Positions 1-11,284 of a stretch of 64,000 bases of DNA are shown in pieces. Position 1 is the stretch's first letter; every line of letters starts with the position of its first letter. The notes beneath the pieces were generated by a model, which made no database searches, was not told where the DNA came from, and saw only the letters and a list, made by a program, of their open reading frames with translations. The translations under genes and the position numbers were made by a program. The DNA lies in the NCBI GenBank assembly GCA_963921195.1, contig OY992538.1, forward strand, positions 60,440,852 through 60,504,851, in the 5' to 3' direction. The stretch is from Pegoplata infirma (lineage: Eukaryota; Arthropoda; Insecta; Diptera; Anthomyiidae).

Positions 1-318
1 TTCCGACTTTTTCGAAATGTCGGTATTATTTTTTAAAGTGATAGTTACTTTGAATAATTTTTTCAAATTTTTTTTTGTCCAACTTTTTTTAAGATATCGA
101 TATTTTTTACTTGTCAAAATTAATTGAAAATCTCAATTTCTTATTTTTTTTTTTTGAATAATCGCCATTTTGAAAAATTGATTACTCAACACCATCTTGG
201 AATAAAAGACTGAAAATTGGTTTGCAAGTTACATTTAATACGTACTAAAACATATTCAAAAATCGAAGGCGGTCGGGTCCGACAGTGTGCGATTTGGCAT
301 GGAATGTCCCATATATAA
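1..318 (-). repeat. GGGGCATTCC-family element P1, cut by window edge
   Basis: The right end at about 304-318 carries the terminus ATATGGGACATTCCATG read on the minus strand. Inside, a block at 186-300 matches a second copy at 25976-26210 almost phrase for phrase, including the stretch around a TTCCAAGATGGTGTTGAG word. The other end lies outside the window. The terminus is a variant of the one on hairpin elements J and K. An open frame at 186-377 and a similar one in the second copy only reflect repeat homology, so I do not call a gene. Confidence 0.5.
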
Positions 319-882
319 GGCAACAGAAAACTAGCACTTATCAATTTATTTTGAGGCCTAAAACTATGCAACAACATATTTAAAACAGTAGTCAGAATTC
401 AAACATATTTTTATTAAAATTGGATTTAAAACAATAAAGAATTATTAAAGATTGTCCTAATTTCCTCCTCTTAAAGGTTTTAACATGTGTAACTTCAACT
501 AAAAACATTTGCTTTCATTTATTTAATTTTGCAATATATTTAAATTATATAGCATAGTCTTAGGCTTCAAAATAAATTCAGTTTCTGTTGCCTTAGATAT
601 TTGTATGTCACTAAAGGATTTTTCAGGAAGGGAATCAAATATTTTCTGACTAGGATTAAGAATTACAAAATTACTTATTTAAAATTAAATTTTTTTTTTT
701 TCATATTTTACATACTGAACTTTTTGTTTATTCATTAATGGCTCATTATTTTCAGTACTTGTTTACATTATTGTCTCTTTACTTGATACGAATAATTAAA
801 ATCTTCCTTGATTTTGGGGGAAAATTTATCTACCATTAACGCTGTCTTTATAAATTAGAAATAATAAGTGCTTTTCATCAGT
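319..882. other. unassigned AT-rich spacer
   Basis: Contains poly-A and poly-T runs and short AT repeats. I see no coding exon, RNA gene or repeat shared with the rest of the window. Confidence 0.5.
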
Positions 883-1599
883 ACCCAGTTGGAAAATGTG
901 TCACTGAGGAAATTTCCACAGTGATTCCTTGAGGAAATGTCTTCAGGTTCTGACAAATCATAGGCAATCCTTGATGACATGTCCTAACATTGTCACCACT
1001 GAATGTTTGCTTTAAGAGTGTGGACAATTCCTCTAAGACGTCTAAAAGGAAATGTCTTCAGAATAGCAGTATATTAAATTAGAATTTTAAATCTGGGCAA
1101 CTCTTCAATTTCCAAGAAAAAGATGGCAATATTATCAACTTAATTAAAATAAAATCAAAATCTAACAAGTAGAATAAAAGTAATAAATAGACAAACAATT
1201 TTAAAAATAAAGTTTGGAACAAGTGGTTAGGTGTGGGACTAGTAAACTGGAGGTTCCAGGTTCAAATCCAGTTGGGACTAAAAAAGGCGAAAAGTTTTTT
1301 CTAAATATGAGAAAGATAATTTATAAAGGAAAATGGATAAAAGTAAAAACTAAAGGAAATACGAAAATTTTTTGTATTTTCGCATGACCTATGTCAGACA
1401 TTTCCCCAAGGAAGTCTTAGGTGAAATGTCCCCAGAAGGTCAGCCCTGACCACTGCCGACTTTGAGTGAGGACATTTTGAAAATTTGTATGAAACTGTCC
1501 TCAACCCAGTACATAGAGATGTCTTGTGGATGTCAGGTGTGACTCTGACATGTCATCGCTCCGTCACTGAGGATGGCTCGAGGACGTTGCCAACTGGGT
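883..1599. mobile_element. TIR element I1, non-autonomous DNA transposon
   Basis: A perfect 10-bp terminal inverted repeat, ACCCAGTTGG at 883-892 and CCAACTGGGT at 1590-1599, is flanked by AGT on both sides (880-882 and 1600-1602). The target duplication may be AGT or just TA, since the two readings overlap. The interior has recurring words such as GAGGAAATGTC and GACATGTC and no coding capacity. A second, more decayed copy in the opposite orientation lies at about 30408-31041 inside a hAT element. A tRNA-like block sits at 1222-1290. The superfamily is not determined. Confidence 0.7.
1222..1290 (+). promoter_or_regulatory. tRNA-like segment with pol III B box inside I1
   Basis: Shows a tRNA-like order: a D-arm-like AAGTGGTTAGG, a CTAGTAA loop identical to the anticodon loop of threonine tRNA(AGT), then GGTTCAAATCC, a close match to the RNA polymerase III B box. 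The anticodon and T stems do not pair well, so this is a tRNA-derived relic or SINE fragment and not a functional tRNA. The second copy of I lacks a recognisable equivalent. Confidence 0.35.
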
Positions 1600-1964
1600 A
1601 GTAATTTTAACAGAAAATTGCTAACAATTTCAAACTTGGCAACAATAACCTAAAGAAAAACAACTTGAAAAAGGCACAAAAAAACAACACAAACAACCGT
1701 AATTTTTGGATGACTAAGAGTTGTTGACAAGATGATGGTAGAATTAACACATAAGCCAACATATACAGGCAAAATAAGGGGGATACACGTATACAAATCT
1801 TATATGTGGAAAAAAACACTGGTTAACAAGGATTAGCAATAGAGACATAGAGCAAGAAACGTTCGAGAAATCTTGCCCGTTAAGATATCGGAGTAAGAGA
1901 ACACAATTACCTTGGTTGTCTAGGGAACTCTCGTATACAAGGAAAAAGGTCCGAGATGAACTGA
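1600..1964. other. unassigned spacer between I1 and HelA-1
   Basis: AT-rich sequence without recognised features. Open frames here carry no domain signature. Confidence 0.5.
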
Positions 1965-2103
1965 TTTTTATACCCTCCACTCTGGTGATAGAGGGTATAT
2001 ATAAGTTTGTCATTCCGTATGTAACACATTGAAATATTGGTTTAGGACCCCATAAAGTATATATATTCATGATCCTTGATCGATTTTAAGTCGATCTAGC
2101 GAT

Positions 2104-2120
2104 GTCCGTCTGTCTGTCTC

Positions 2121-2161
<41 letters not shown>

Positions 2162-2170
2162 CTGTCTGTT
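2104..2170 (+). repeat. (GTCT)n microsatellite
   Basis: Almost pure GTCT, with a CTCT and a CCGT interruption. It sits at the position where mini-me elements carry their GTCY proto-microsatellite. The matching tract is short in many other copies in the window. Confidence 0.9.
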
Positions 2171-2811
2171 GAAATCACGTTTTTGGCAATACTCCGAAAC
2201 CGATTTAAACGCTTGGGGTACCAAAAGTTGCGTAATTTTCCCAGGCAAAAACTGATGTATTTTTTTTTTTTAAATCGGTGAAGTATTTTAAAAGTTATGT
2301 GCGAATTACTAAAAAACACATTTTTTTTTTCAACATAACCCTAAATTAACTCATATTTTGTGTGATACATAAGAAAGAAAACGGAAATGAAAAAAAAAAC
2401 TGAGAAAAAGGAAAAAAATCTTTACAAAAAAGCTTTAAAATATATAAAACAAAATCTAAATTTAATTAAAAAAAAGTTCGTTAAGTAATAATAAAAAAAT
2501 TAATAGTTATTTTTATATAGCATGTGTGTGTGTGTGTCCATTTTTTGCTTCGTCATGTTAACGGGGTTGCCAGACTTTTTTTGGCTTTGTAGCCAAATCG
2601 GATGTAAAATATCGCCAAAATTCAATTTTGTTCAGATTCTTAAAATAAAAAATATTTTCATTTAAAAAAATAAATTTTGTTAAATAATAAAAGACAGAAA
2701 TAAACTTTATGGCAAAAATCGCCCAAATCCGGAAAATTTATATATATAAAAGAGTAATATGACTGACTGACTGACATACTCATTCATCATCGCCCAGCCC
2801 AAACCGCTGAA

Positions 2812-3700
2812 GTTAGAGACTTGAAATTTGGACTGTAGTTTGACCGTCCGGAACAAAGATCTGGACTGCTGGATTTTTGCCAATGTTGATTCTAAGGGGG
2901 TAAAAAGGGTAAAAAACTGTACTGTTGGTACTTTTTATATCTCCCGATATAATGGTCATAGAGACTTAAAATTTGGACTGTATGTTACCCTCCCGCAATA
3001 TAGATCCACTATGGCTGGAGTTTAGCCAATGGTAAGGGGGTAAAAATGGTAAAAAACTGTACTTTTGGTACTTTTTAAATCTTCTGATATAATGATCATA
3101 GAGACTTGAAATTTGGACTGTATGTTCACCTCCCGGAATATAGATCCATTAAGGCTGGATTTTTGCCAGTGTTAATTCTAAGGGGGTCAAAAGGGTAAAA
3201 AACTGTACTTTTGGTGCTTTTTATATCTCCTGAAATAATGGTCATAGAAACTTGAATTTTGGACAGTATGTTCACATCCTAGAATATAGATCCAGTACGG
3301 CTGGATTATTGCCAATGTTGATTCTAAGGGGGTAACAAGGGAAAAAAATCTGTACTTTTGGCACCTTTTATATTTCCTTAAAAAATTGTCACATAGACTT
3401 GAAATTTGGACTGTATGTTCACCTCCCGGAATATAGATCCCCTAAGGCTGGATTTTAGCCAATGATTTTTCTAATAGGGTAAAAAGGGTAAAAATATGTA
3501 CTTTTGTTACATTTTATATTTCCTTAAATAATGGTACTAGAAAATGGAAATTTGCAATGTCGGTTCACCTTCCGGAAAAAAGATTCACTAAGGCTCGGGT
3601 TTTGCCAATGTTGATTCTACTGAGGTAAAATGGGTAAAAAAGTACTTTTGGTACTTTTTTTTATTTACTGAAATTTTATTCAAACTTGAAATTTAGAATG
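2812..3700 (+). repeat. ~145-bp tandem repeat, about six copies
   Basis: The phrase GAAATTTGGACTGTA recurs near 2822, 2967, 3104, 3252, 3397, 3543 and 3676. The phrase AAGGGGGTAAAAAGGG recurs near 2894, 3034, 3180, 3327, 3475 and 3617. Spacing is about 140-148 bp. Divergence rises to the right, where the unit breaks down just before the 16-bp minisatellite. The 16-bp unit looks derived from the GGTACTTTTTATAT part of this repeat. Confidence 0.85.
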
Positions 3701-3760
3701 TAGGATCCTGAAATAAAACATTCTGGAACAAGTACTTTCCGAAAATTCTGTACTGTTTTC

Positions 3761-4875
3761 AAAAAGTACCTTTTATAAAAAGTACCTTTTACAAAATGTT
3801 CCTTTTATAAAAAGTACCTTTTATAAAAAGTACCTTTTATAAAAAGTACATTTTATAAAAGTACCTTTAACAAAAAGTACCTTTTATAAAAAGTACCTTT
3901 TATAAAAAGTACCTTTTATAAAAAGTACCTTTTATAAAAAGTACCTTTTATAAAAAGTACCTTTTATAAAAAGTACCTTTTATAAAAAGTACCTTTTATA
4001 AAAAGTACCTTTTATAAAAAGTACCTTTTATAAAAAGTACCTTTTATAAAAAGTACCTTTTATAAAAAGTACCTTTTATAAAAAGTACCTTTTATAAAAA
4101 GTACCTTTTATAAAAAGCACCTTTTATAAAAAGTACCTTTTATAAAAAGCACCTTTTATAAAAAGTACCTTTTATAAAAAGTACCTTTTATAAAAAGTAC
4201 CTTTTTTATAAAAAGTACCTTTTATAAAAAGTACCTTTTATAAAGAGTACCTTTTATAAAAAGTACCTTTTATAAAAAGTACCTTTTATAAAAAGTACCT
4301 TTTATAAAAAGTACCTTTTATAAAAAGTACCTTTTATAAAAAGTACCTTTTATAAAAAGTACCTTTTATAAAAAGTACCTTTTATAAAAAGTACCTTTTA
4401 TAAAAAGTACCTTTTATAAAAAGTACCTTTTATAAAAAGTACCTTTTATAAAAAGTACCTTTTATAAAAAGTACCTTTTATAAAAAGTACCTTTTATAAA
4501 AAGTACCTTTTATAAAAAGTACCTTTTATAAAAAGTACCTTTTATAAAAAGTACCTTTTATAAAAAGTACCTTTTATAAAAAGTACCTTTTATAAAAAGT
4601 ACCTTTTATAAAAAGTACCTTTTATAAAAAGTACCTTTTATATAAAGTACCTTTTATAAAAAGTACCTTTTATAAAAAGTACCTTTTATAAAAAGTACTT
4701 TTTATAAAAAGTACCTTTTACAAAAAGTACCTTTTATAAAAAGTACCTTTTATAAAAAGTACCTTTTATAAAAAGTACCTTTTATAAAAAGTACCTTTTA
4801 TAAAAAGTACCTTTTATAAAAACTACCTTCTATAAAAAGTACCTTTAATAAAAAGTACATTTTATTAAAGGTACC
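3761..4875. repeat. 16-bp minisatellite GTACCTTTTATAAAAA, about 70 copies
   Basis: About 1.1 kb of nearly identical 16-bp units. Variants (C for A, a CACC unit, an inserted TT at about 4205) concentrate at the two ends while the centre is homogeneous, as expected for unequal exchange or slippage. The unit is a near-palindrome: CTTTTATAAAAAG folds on itself and GTAC is self-complementary. Every repeat could therefore form a small hairpin on either strand. Confidence 0.97.
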
Positions 4876-5005
4876 GAAAGTACACTTTTTGGTACTTTTT
4901 TATTTCCTGAGGTATAAATAAAACAAACTTTTTTGTTTTTTAAATCATCACATTGGTGGAGGGTATTTAAAGATTCGGCACAGCCGAATATAGCTTTCTT
5001 ACTTG

Positions 5006-8000
5006 TTTTTTGTCAGAATGTATCAAAATTTTCTTTACGAAAATATTTTTATAAATGTCGAAAATTTGTCTATACCGTTTTTGTGCAATCGTTTTATTTT
5101 TTATGTTTCCTTGTTGCCCAGTGTACAATAAGCCTTCGTCTTCCTAGTCACATGAAAACATAAATTTCTACACGCTGGAAAATACGTACAACTAGGTTAA
5201 GTGTTGTATATATATGTGCCAGCATAGAGAGTAATGGTAGTAAAATTGTATGTCAGGTTTTATAAGAAAATTTTATAGTAAGAAAAATGAGACACCTTAT
5301 ATTCTGCAACATACTCGTAACATTTAATAACAAGCAACAAAAGAAATATATCGAGCATTTCATAAAAGATTGAAAAAACATTATTTAAGTTTTGAACAAT
5401 AAAAATTAAAAAATATGTAGCATACTTGTGGGGGCGATATGCAAAAAATTAAATTAATACAGCTAGGGATCAAGAAACACTTTTTTAAAAGCATATTTTT
5501 AGGAAACGTTGAATAATTAAAAGATTTTTATGGTAAAAAATTTAGCTTTTTTTCAATTCCTTGGATTTTAAGTACATTTTCGAATGTTATTCTGAAAGTG
5601 TACTGTAAAATGCTAGAAAATATAACCAAATTGAACTTTAGATGAAATAAAAAATATGGCGCTATTGTTTGCTTAACACTGCAATAGATTTGTTGGTTTT
5701 TAGCACCTTAAGATATGCTTTAAATCGGCCACTTTTTCAGGGAATGAATGACATAATTTAAAAAAAAGAACTAAAAATGTCACATACGAATACATTCCCT
5801 ATTCATGTAAATATGTATATATATGTATATATAAAGCGGTTGCGGCAATTTTGTGTAGTAAATGTAGTGTATCCCAGACTTTGAATTTTGGTTTAAACTT
5901 TAAGGTTTGTTTCTATTAGTTTTTCTTTTTTTTAAGCAAATTTGTTTAGTGGCACGTGTTTTTACGAAATTTGTCTGTAAATCAAGGAGTTAATGAGAGA
6001 TTTTCATTTTTGAAAATAAGCTCATGGTGCTGCAACACGACAACATAAACAAGATTAATTAAAGTATGTAAATTTTTTTCGTTCAAAAAAAAAAAATTAA
6101 AACTGTATATAAAAAAACAAAAAATAATTGAAGGTAGATTTGAAGAAATAATTTGAAATAAAATGAACAGTGGGTAAAAAATCCTAATTAATACACTTCA
6201 AAATCTTACTCTGAAAAATATCAAGGAAACCAAATTCTAAAATAAATAAATTAAAACGAAATCCTAAAAATATGCAAGATAAATTTTAAAAATGTTTATT
6301 ACAGGTGTGGAAATTTAGAAAAAGTTATTTTTTATCCACTATTTACTTTTTTAGCTGCATCTTAACATATGATAAATGTAGCTGCGTTTTTTAATCACGT
6401 GGACTATTTACCATTCAAAATGTGAACATATCAAATCTTAATTACATTAAAGCTTCATACATCTACGAGTCTTCCTGTTTCTATGTAAATATTTGTAGTA
6501 TTTTTGGAATATTTTTAGCAAAATTTTTAAAAAGATTTCTAAAAATGTCGAAAATCAAACGAAATTTATTTTTTTTTTTTTAGCCTAAAAGTATGCACTA
6601 ATTTTTTTACACAAAATATTTTATACAATTTGGCTCAGTGGTAGCGTAAAATTTGCCCTTAATGCATACATAAACTCAGAGGCCTATTTTTTTTGTTGTT
6701 GAAATTTTTTTTTGTTAGTTTCCTTTTTCTGCGCCACTGTCTCACAAAATTGTTCATAATTTATGCCATTTTCATACTGTTAAAGGGGTGGTAGTTATAA
6801 AAGCTGTATTCTATACTTTTGAAAAGAAAACTCCTAGATTTTATTTTGTATTTGTTGTTGGTAATTTTTTTTTTCATTTAAATTTCACTGCCAAGAAACT
6901 CATCAATGTTTGCGGGATTTTGTGGAATGGGGTTTTTTGTAAAAATTATAAAGTTCTTGTTATTTTTAGTGTGGCTGATATTTGATGTTGTTGGCTGGTG
7001 TTGAAAACACATTTCAAACTCAGTGATTACCATACACTATAACCCGTACAATGAAAATAATAAAAAAAACCCTTCAACAACAAAATAAATTAACTTGTGA
7101 ATAGGATTTAATTAAGGGTTTCTTAGCTGTGGTTTTTCCAACATAAACTTACACTTAAAATTCAATTTAAAGAAAATAATGTTGTAATTTTAAAAACAAC
7201 AAAAATTACCTGGAAAGAAATAAGAAAAAAAGAAAAATTAATATTAAACATTTTAGCAAATTAAAAAATAAAATAACAATTAAAATTTAAATGAAAATTT
7301 AAATGAAAAGCAGCGAAGACAAAAGTCTCAGATTCTGAGAAATGTTTCCTAGCAAAAAAGTTTTAGATTCTGAGACATCGTTTCGAAAAAAAAGCTTTTG
7401 GATCCTGGAGAATCTGTGCCAGTCGAATTAATAATAATTATTATAATAGATATTCAACTCTACCCCCATTCAGAATATATTTGAATTATTAATAATTATT
7501 ATAAAAGATATTCATTTCTAGCCCCATTCAGAATATATTTGAGCATTTTTAAAAACAACTAGCATATAGTATTATTCAATGGGTAATTATATGTAAATCT
7601 GTTTTAATAGTTTTTTGTTGGTTTTTTGACGTTAGTGATCTAACTAAGATATTGTACAATTTTCTTCTTCTGATTCTCAATAAATATAGAATTGAATGGG
7701 TACTTATTAATATTTTTGTTTGAACATTAGCGATTTGTTATTTAAATTCCCTTTGCTGCTGGTAGTATAGTGTTTTTAAATTTGCAAAATATTCTTGACA
7801 ATGGAATCTGACAAATTCCGAAACACGTGTCGACTAACAATAAGTCTCGCAAAAATTACCAACATAAATAAATTTACAACAGAAACAAAATTTCTTGAAA
7901 ATTATTCTATAATAATATCATAGCTTTAATTAGTAAAGGAAATACTGACCTCGAGCTAGAATAAACCTAATCAAAAAACAAAAAAAAAAAATTTTCAGGA

Positions 8001-8090
8001 AAAAAATGTTTGTTGAAAAATAAAATTTAAAATAAAATTATTATAAAAAAAATCTTGAAAAAAAATTGGGAACAAAATTTTAGGTTAAAA
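5006..8090. other. AT-rich unassigned region
   Basis: About 3 kb with no open frame showing a recognisable domain and no element end of the families seen elsewhere. It contains (TA/TG)n near 5815-5835 and poly-A/T runs. A tRNA-like TTGGCTCAGTGGTAGCG occurs at 6630 without a partner T arm. There is a ~64-bp tandem duplication at 7420-7545. It may be intronic or intergenic host DNA. Confidence 0.5.
7420..7545 (+). repeat. ~64-bp tandem duplication
   Basis: Two adjacent copies of a block made of AATAATTATTATAA, AGATATTCA, then CCCCATTCAGAATATATTTGA. The copies differ by a few substitutions. Just upstream, 7322-7400 holds two copies of a smaller TTCTGAGA-containing word. Confidence 0.8.
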
Positions 8091-8097
8091 ATTATAT

Positions 8098-8290
8098 TTG
8101 TACTTGTTAAAACACCAATCGGTATCAAATTCTGTTCCCACATGCCAACCAGCTGCCGAATTACAGAATTTAGTATATTTAGGTAATGTTCAAGGTTTTT
8201 ATGCATTGTCGGTCATAACTTTTAAACCGCTAAACTGATATCTCTCAAATGCAATACCGAAGTTCTCAGGACAACAGTCAGTAAATATGC
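8098..8290 (-). mobile_element. HelA fragment
   Basis: Matches the interior of the complete minus-strand HelA at 35105-35692 (CCAACCAGCTGCCGAATTA, TTTAGGTAATGTT, ATAACTTTTAAACCGCTAAA) but lacks both ends. It belongs to the same subgroup as 14690-15306. Old and diverged. Confidence 0.6.
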
Positions 8291-8345
8291 TCGCTCATTC
8301 ATATCTGATCATTTATTTTGAAAAGTGTGAAATAAAAATGTTAAT

Positions 8346-9044
8346 TTTTATACACTCCAACTACAGTATGTGGGTATACTCACTTTGTCATTCCATGTGT
8401 AACGCATCAAAATATAGGTCTAGGACCCCATAAAGTATATATATTTATGATCAGTGATCGATTCTAAGACATTCCACCGATGTCCGTCTGTCCGTCCGTA
8501 TGTCCGTCTGTAGTTAACACGATGCAGTCCAAAATAAAAGAGCTAGAATCCCGACATTTGGCACAAATATGTCTTATGTTAATAGGCAGGTCAAGTTCGT
8601 AAATGAGCCAAATCGGACCAGGGGGCAAAAAGTTCCCCCTTGAAGAACTAAAGCAACCTCTGAAAAATAGCATTTGTTTTACGTGATTTTTTGTGTTTTT
8701 GTTTAACAAATGCAACATTTATATGCTACAAGAAGTTCAAAGTCCTGCACTTGGACCCAGAGAATTAGAAAATTTAGGTTTTTCAGTCCTCCCCCCCTCC
8801 CCCAAATGGGCGTGGAATAAAACTTTTTTTTTAAATCATGATGAACTTGTATTTCTTTGGTGCAAAAAGCATGTTATTTTTTAAACACATATTCGAGAGG
8901 AAATTTGACCCCCCTAATTACCAATACCAACCCCCGCCCCCCCCCCCCCCTCAAAAAAAGAAAACGCACCTGGATTTTTTTATTTTTTTTCCATGTTGGA
9001 GGGTATAAAAGATTCGGCATAGCCGAATTTAACTCTCTTACTTG
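8346..9044 (+). mobile_element. HelB-1, Helentron-like element, full length
   Basis: The left end is TTTTTATACACTCCAACTAC. The core CCCATAAAGTATATATA is followed by a (GTCC/GTCT) tract and AACACGATGCAGTCCAAAAT. The right end is GTTGGAGGGTATAAAAGA, the hairpin TTCGGCATAGCCGAA and TTACTTGATTT. The hairpin loop differs by one base from the usual CACA. Poly-C runs near 8801-8810 and 8933-8950 stand out in AT-rich DNA and recur in other HelB copies. Overlapping open frames are chance frames. Confidence 0.85.
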
Positions 9045-9084
9045 ATTTAAATAGTTTCATATTATCCAGTTGTTATTATAATCC

Positions 9085-9171
9085 TTAAAATTGGTCCATG
9101 TTAGGACTTACCACCTATTTGCCGGAAAATACTGGTGTAGGGTACAATATGGTCGATCTTTAATTTTCTAT
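9085..9171 (+). mobile_element. HelC 3'-end fragment
   Basis: Carries TTGGTCCATGTTAGGACTT, CCGGAAAATACTGGTGTAGGGTA and TATGGTCGATC. These align with the end of the complete HelC at 54604-55416. It abuts the left end of the next HelC directly, so two HelC pieces lie head to tail. Confidence 0.7.
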
Positions 9172-9597
9172 TTGTACACCACTTTTTGGGTACAGGGTAT
9201 AATGACTTTGTGCTGATGTTTGTAACTACAAGAAATATAGGATATAAACCAGTGGTCGGCACAAAGAGGCATATGAAAGTATTAGTGTTTTAATAAAAAT
9301 ATGCATGTGTTGGTGTATTTCTTCAACAAAGCGACATCAACCTGCTTTGAAGAAAGTCAGCTTGCTACTGAATAAAATATTTGTTTTTTTTATGCTCTTT
9401 GTTGATTTTTTGTTGACATTCGTGTTGTATACATGTGAATTACCGATTGTGTTCGGCTCCAGCGTACAATGGGTGCCGATCACTGATATAAACCCAACCT
9501 CATGTATACCGATCGACTCAAAACCACTTTTTGAGTAGTTTTAGCGATGACCGTCCGTCTGTTCATGTAAACGTGTTGCGCACGAGACATGTCGCAA

Positions 9598-10689
9598 TTT
9601 TTATACCCTCCAACCACAGTATGGGGGTATACTCACTTTGTCATTCCGTTTGTAACGCATCGAAATATCGTTCGGGGACCCCATATAGCATATATATTAT
9701 TGATATATGATCGATTCTAAGGCATTATATGAATGTCCATCTGTTTGTCTGTAGATAACACGATGCAGTCCGAAATAAAACAGATAGACTCCTGAATTTT
9801 GGCAAAAATATATCTCATGTTCATAGGCAGCTTAAGTCGGCAAAGGGGGAAAAAAGTTCCCCCTTGAAGAACTGAACCAACCTGTGAAAAAAAACTATGT
9901 TCTACCCTCCAACTACAGTAACGCATCAAAATATCGGTCTAGGACCCCATAAAGTATATATATTTATGATCAGTGATCGATTCTAAGACATTCTAGCGAT
10001 GGCCGTCGTCCGTCTGCAGTTAACACGATGCAGTCCAAAATAAAAGAGAGACTCCCGATACTTGGCACGAATATGTCTGATATTCCTAGGCAGGTTAAGT
10101 TCGTGAATGAGCAAAATCGGAAAAAAGTCCCCCCTTGAAGAACTAAACCAACCTCTGAAAAATACCATTTTTAAATGATTTTTTCTATATTTTTTTAACA
10201 TTTTTATGCTACAAGAAGTTCAAAGTCCTGAATTTGGACCCAGAGGATTAGAAAATGTCGTTTTTTTGGATTTTCGGCCCCCCCCCTTGGATTAAAAAAA
10301 ATTGTTTTAATAATGATCAAATTGAATTTCCTTAGTGCAAAGAGCATAAGAATGAATTTTTAAACATATATTTCGAGAGGAAATTTCGCCCCCCCAATTA
10401 CCACTTACGACCACCCTAAAAAAAAAAGAAAACGCCCCTGTAATTTTTTTTTTTACCCTCCATAAAAAAGATTCGGCACAGCCGAATTTAACGCTCTTAC
10501 TGGTTTTACATGTTTTTTGTGTATTTTTGTTAAATAAATTAAACATTTGGTATATTTATCGCGATGGGAGGGTGCTCTTAACGTCCCCCACTGACCACAT
10601 CACCCCTCCCCCACCAAAAAAACGTCCCTGAAATTTTTTTTTTAATGTTTAAAAATATTCGGCACAGCCGAATTTAACACTCTCACTTG
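9598..10689 (+). mobile_element. HelB-2, interrupted by HelB-3
   Basis: The left part 9598-9902 has the HelB start (ATACCCTCCAACCACAG) and breaks in the phrase ending CTATGTT. The right part 10504-10689 resumes with TTTTTTGTGTATTTTTG and ends in TTCGGCACAGCCGAA and CACTTG. The join corresponds to the continuous sequence of HelB-4 at about 24075-24100. It lies inside HelC-2 between two runs of T, consistent with Helentron insertion into T-rich sites. Confidence 0.8.
9903..10503 (+). mobile_element. HelB-3, inserted in HelB-2
   Basis: Starts TACCCTCCAACTACAGTA and lacks the usual GGGGGTATACTC and TTGTCATTCC segment (internal deletion of roughly 30-35 bp). Core, ATGGCCGTCGTCCGTC, AACACGATGCAGTCC and terminal hairpin TTCGGCACAGCCGAA follow. 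Its 3' subterminal repeat is shortened to CCATAAAAAAGATTCGG, so its terminal complementarity is damaged. Confidence 0.8.
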
Positions 10690-11284
10690 TTTTTTATCGA
10701 TTTGCCTGAAAATTGGTATTAAAGCTTCCTTTGACTCCAGGAAGAACGCTATTGAAATTGGAAAAAAATTGGTAAATTCTTAGACCTAGTCCCCATACAA
10801 GCGTCCCCTCTAAATTTGGTTAAAATTCCTACACACAAAAAACATATTGTCAAATTGCTAGAAAAAGTCTCGTTATCCCATTTTACCAATATTTGACTGT
10901 TTTCCTTGTTTTTTAACAAAAAATTTTCGATCGAAATTTTTTTTTTTTTTTTTATTTTTCATTATTTTGTAATTTTTCAAATTTCCAACTTTTTTTTACA
11001 AAAAAAATCTAATAAATTCACGAGACTTCCTTGTAAGTTTTATTGAGCCAAAAAAGTTGTCAATTTTCTATTTTGTTGGTAAAAATCTTGTAAAATTACG
11101 AAAAACTTCGTAATTTTTACTAGGAATTCTCGTAAAATAGGAGGTAGGAAAAAATCTAGTAAAATTACGAAACCTCCGTGTAAGTTTTATCGCGTCTAAA
11201 AATTTGTAAACTTACAAGTTTTTTTTTTTACGTTGAACCAACACTCAGGTGATGCCCCTATTAATGCAGTGCATTGTGTTGATA

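Larger units (their letters stand above)
1965..5005 (+). mobile_element. HelA-1, Helentron-like (mini-me/DINE-1 type) element expanded by tandem repeats
   Basis: The left end is TTTTTATACCCTCCAC. ATACCCTC at 1970-1977 can pair with GAGGGTAT at 1991-1998 as a local hairpin. The mini-me core follows (CCCATAAAG, TATATAT, GATC, CGATGTCC) and then (GTCT)n. The right end has GTGGAGGGTAT at 4956-4966, complementary to the 5' ATACCCTCCAC, then the hairpin TTCGGCACAGCCGAA and CTTACTTGTTTT. Members of this group are normally 0.6-1.2 kb. Here the interior holds six 145-bp repeats and about 70 copies of a 16-bp unit. A GACT-rich start at about 2758 could be a separate inserted element, so a composite cannot be excluded. 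There is no transposase or Rep/helicase coding. Confidence 0.7.

Noticed and set aside
883..1599. hAT assignment for element I
   Set aside because: No 8-bp duplication. Only AGT (or TA) repeats at the edges, so the superfamily is left open.
3761..4875. CRISPR-like array
   Set aside because: Units are contiguous 16-mers without spacers in an insect-like genome. It is a minisatellite.
6630..6690. tRNA-Gly-like start TTGGCTCAGTGGTAGCG
   Set aside because: Only the D-arm-like word is present. No anticodon arm pairing or B box follows.
8857..9045. Proline/lysine-rich frames in HelB copies (also 61118-61805)
   Set aside because: They translate the poly-C and poly-A tracts and the terminal hairpin of a non-coding element.
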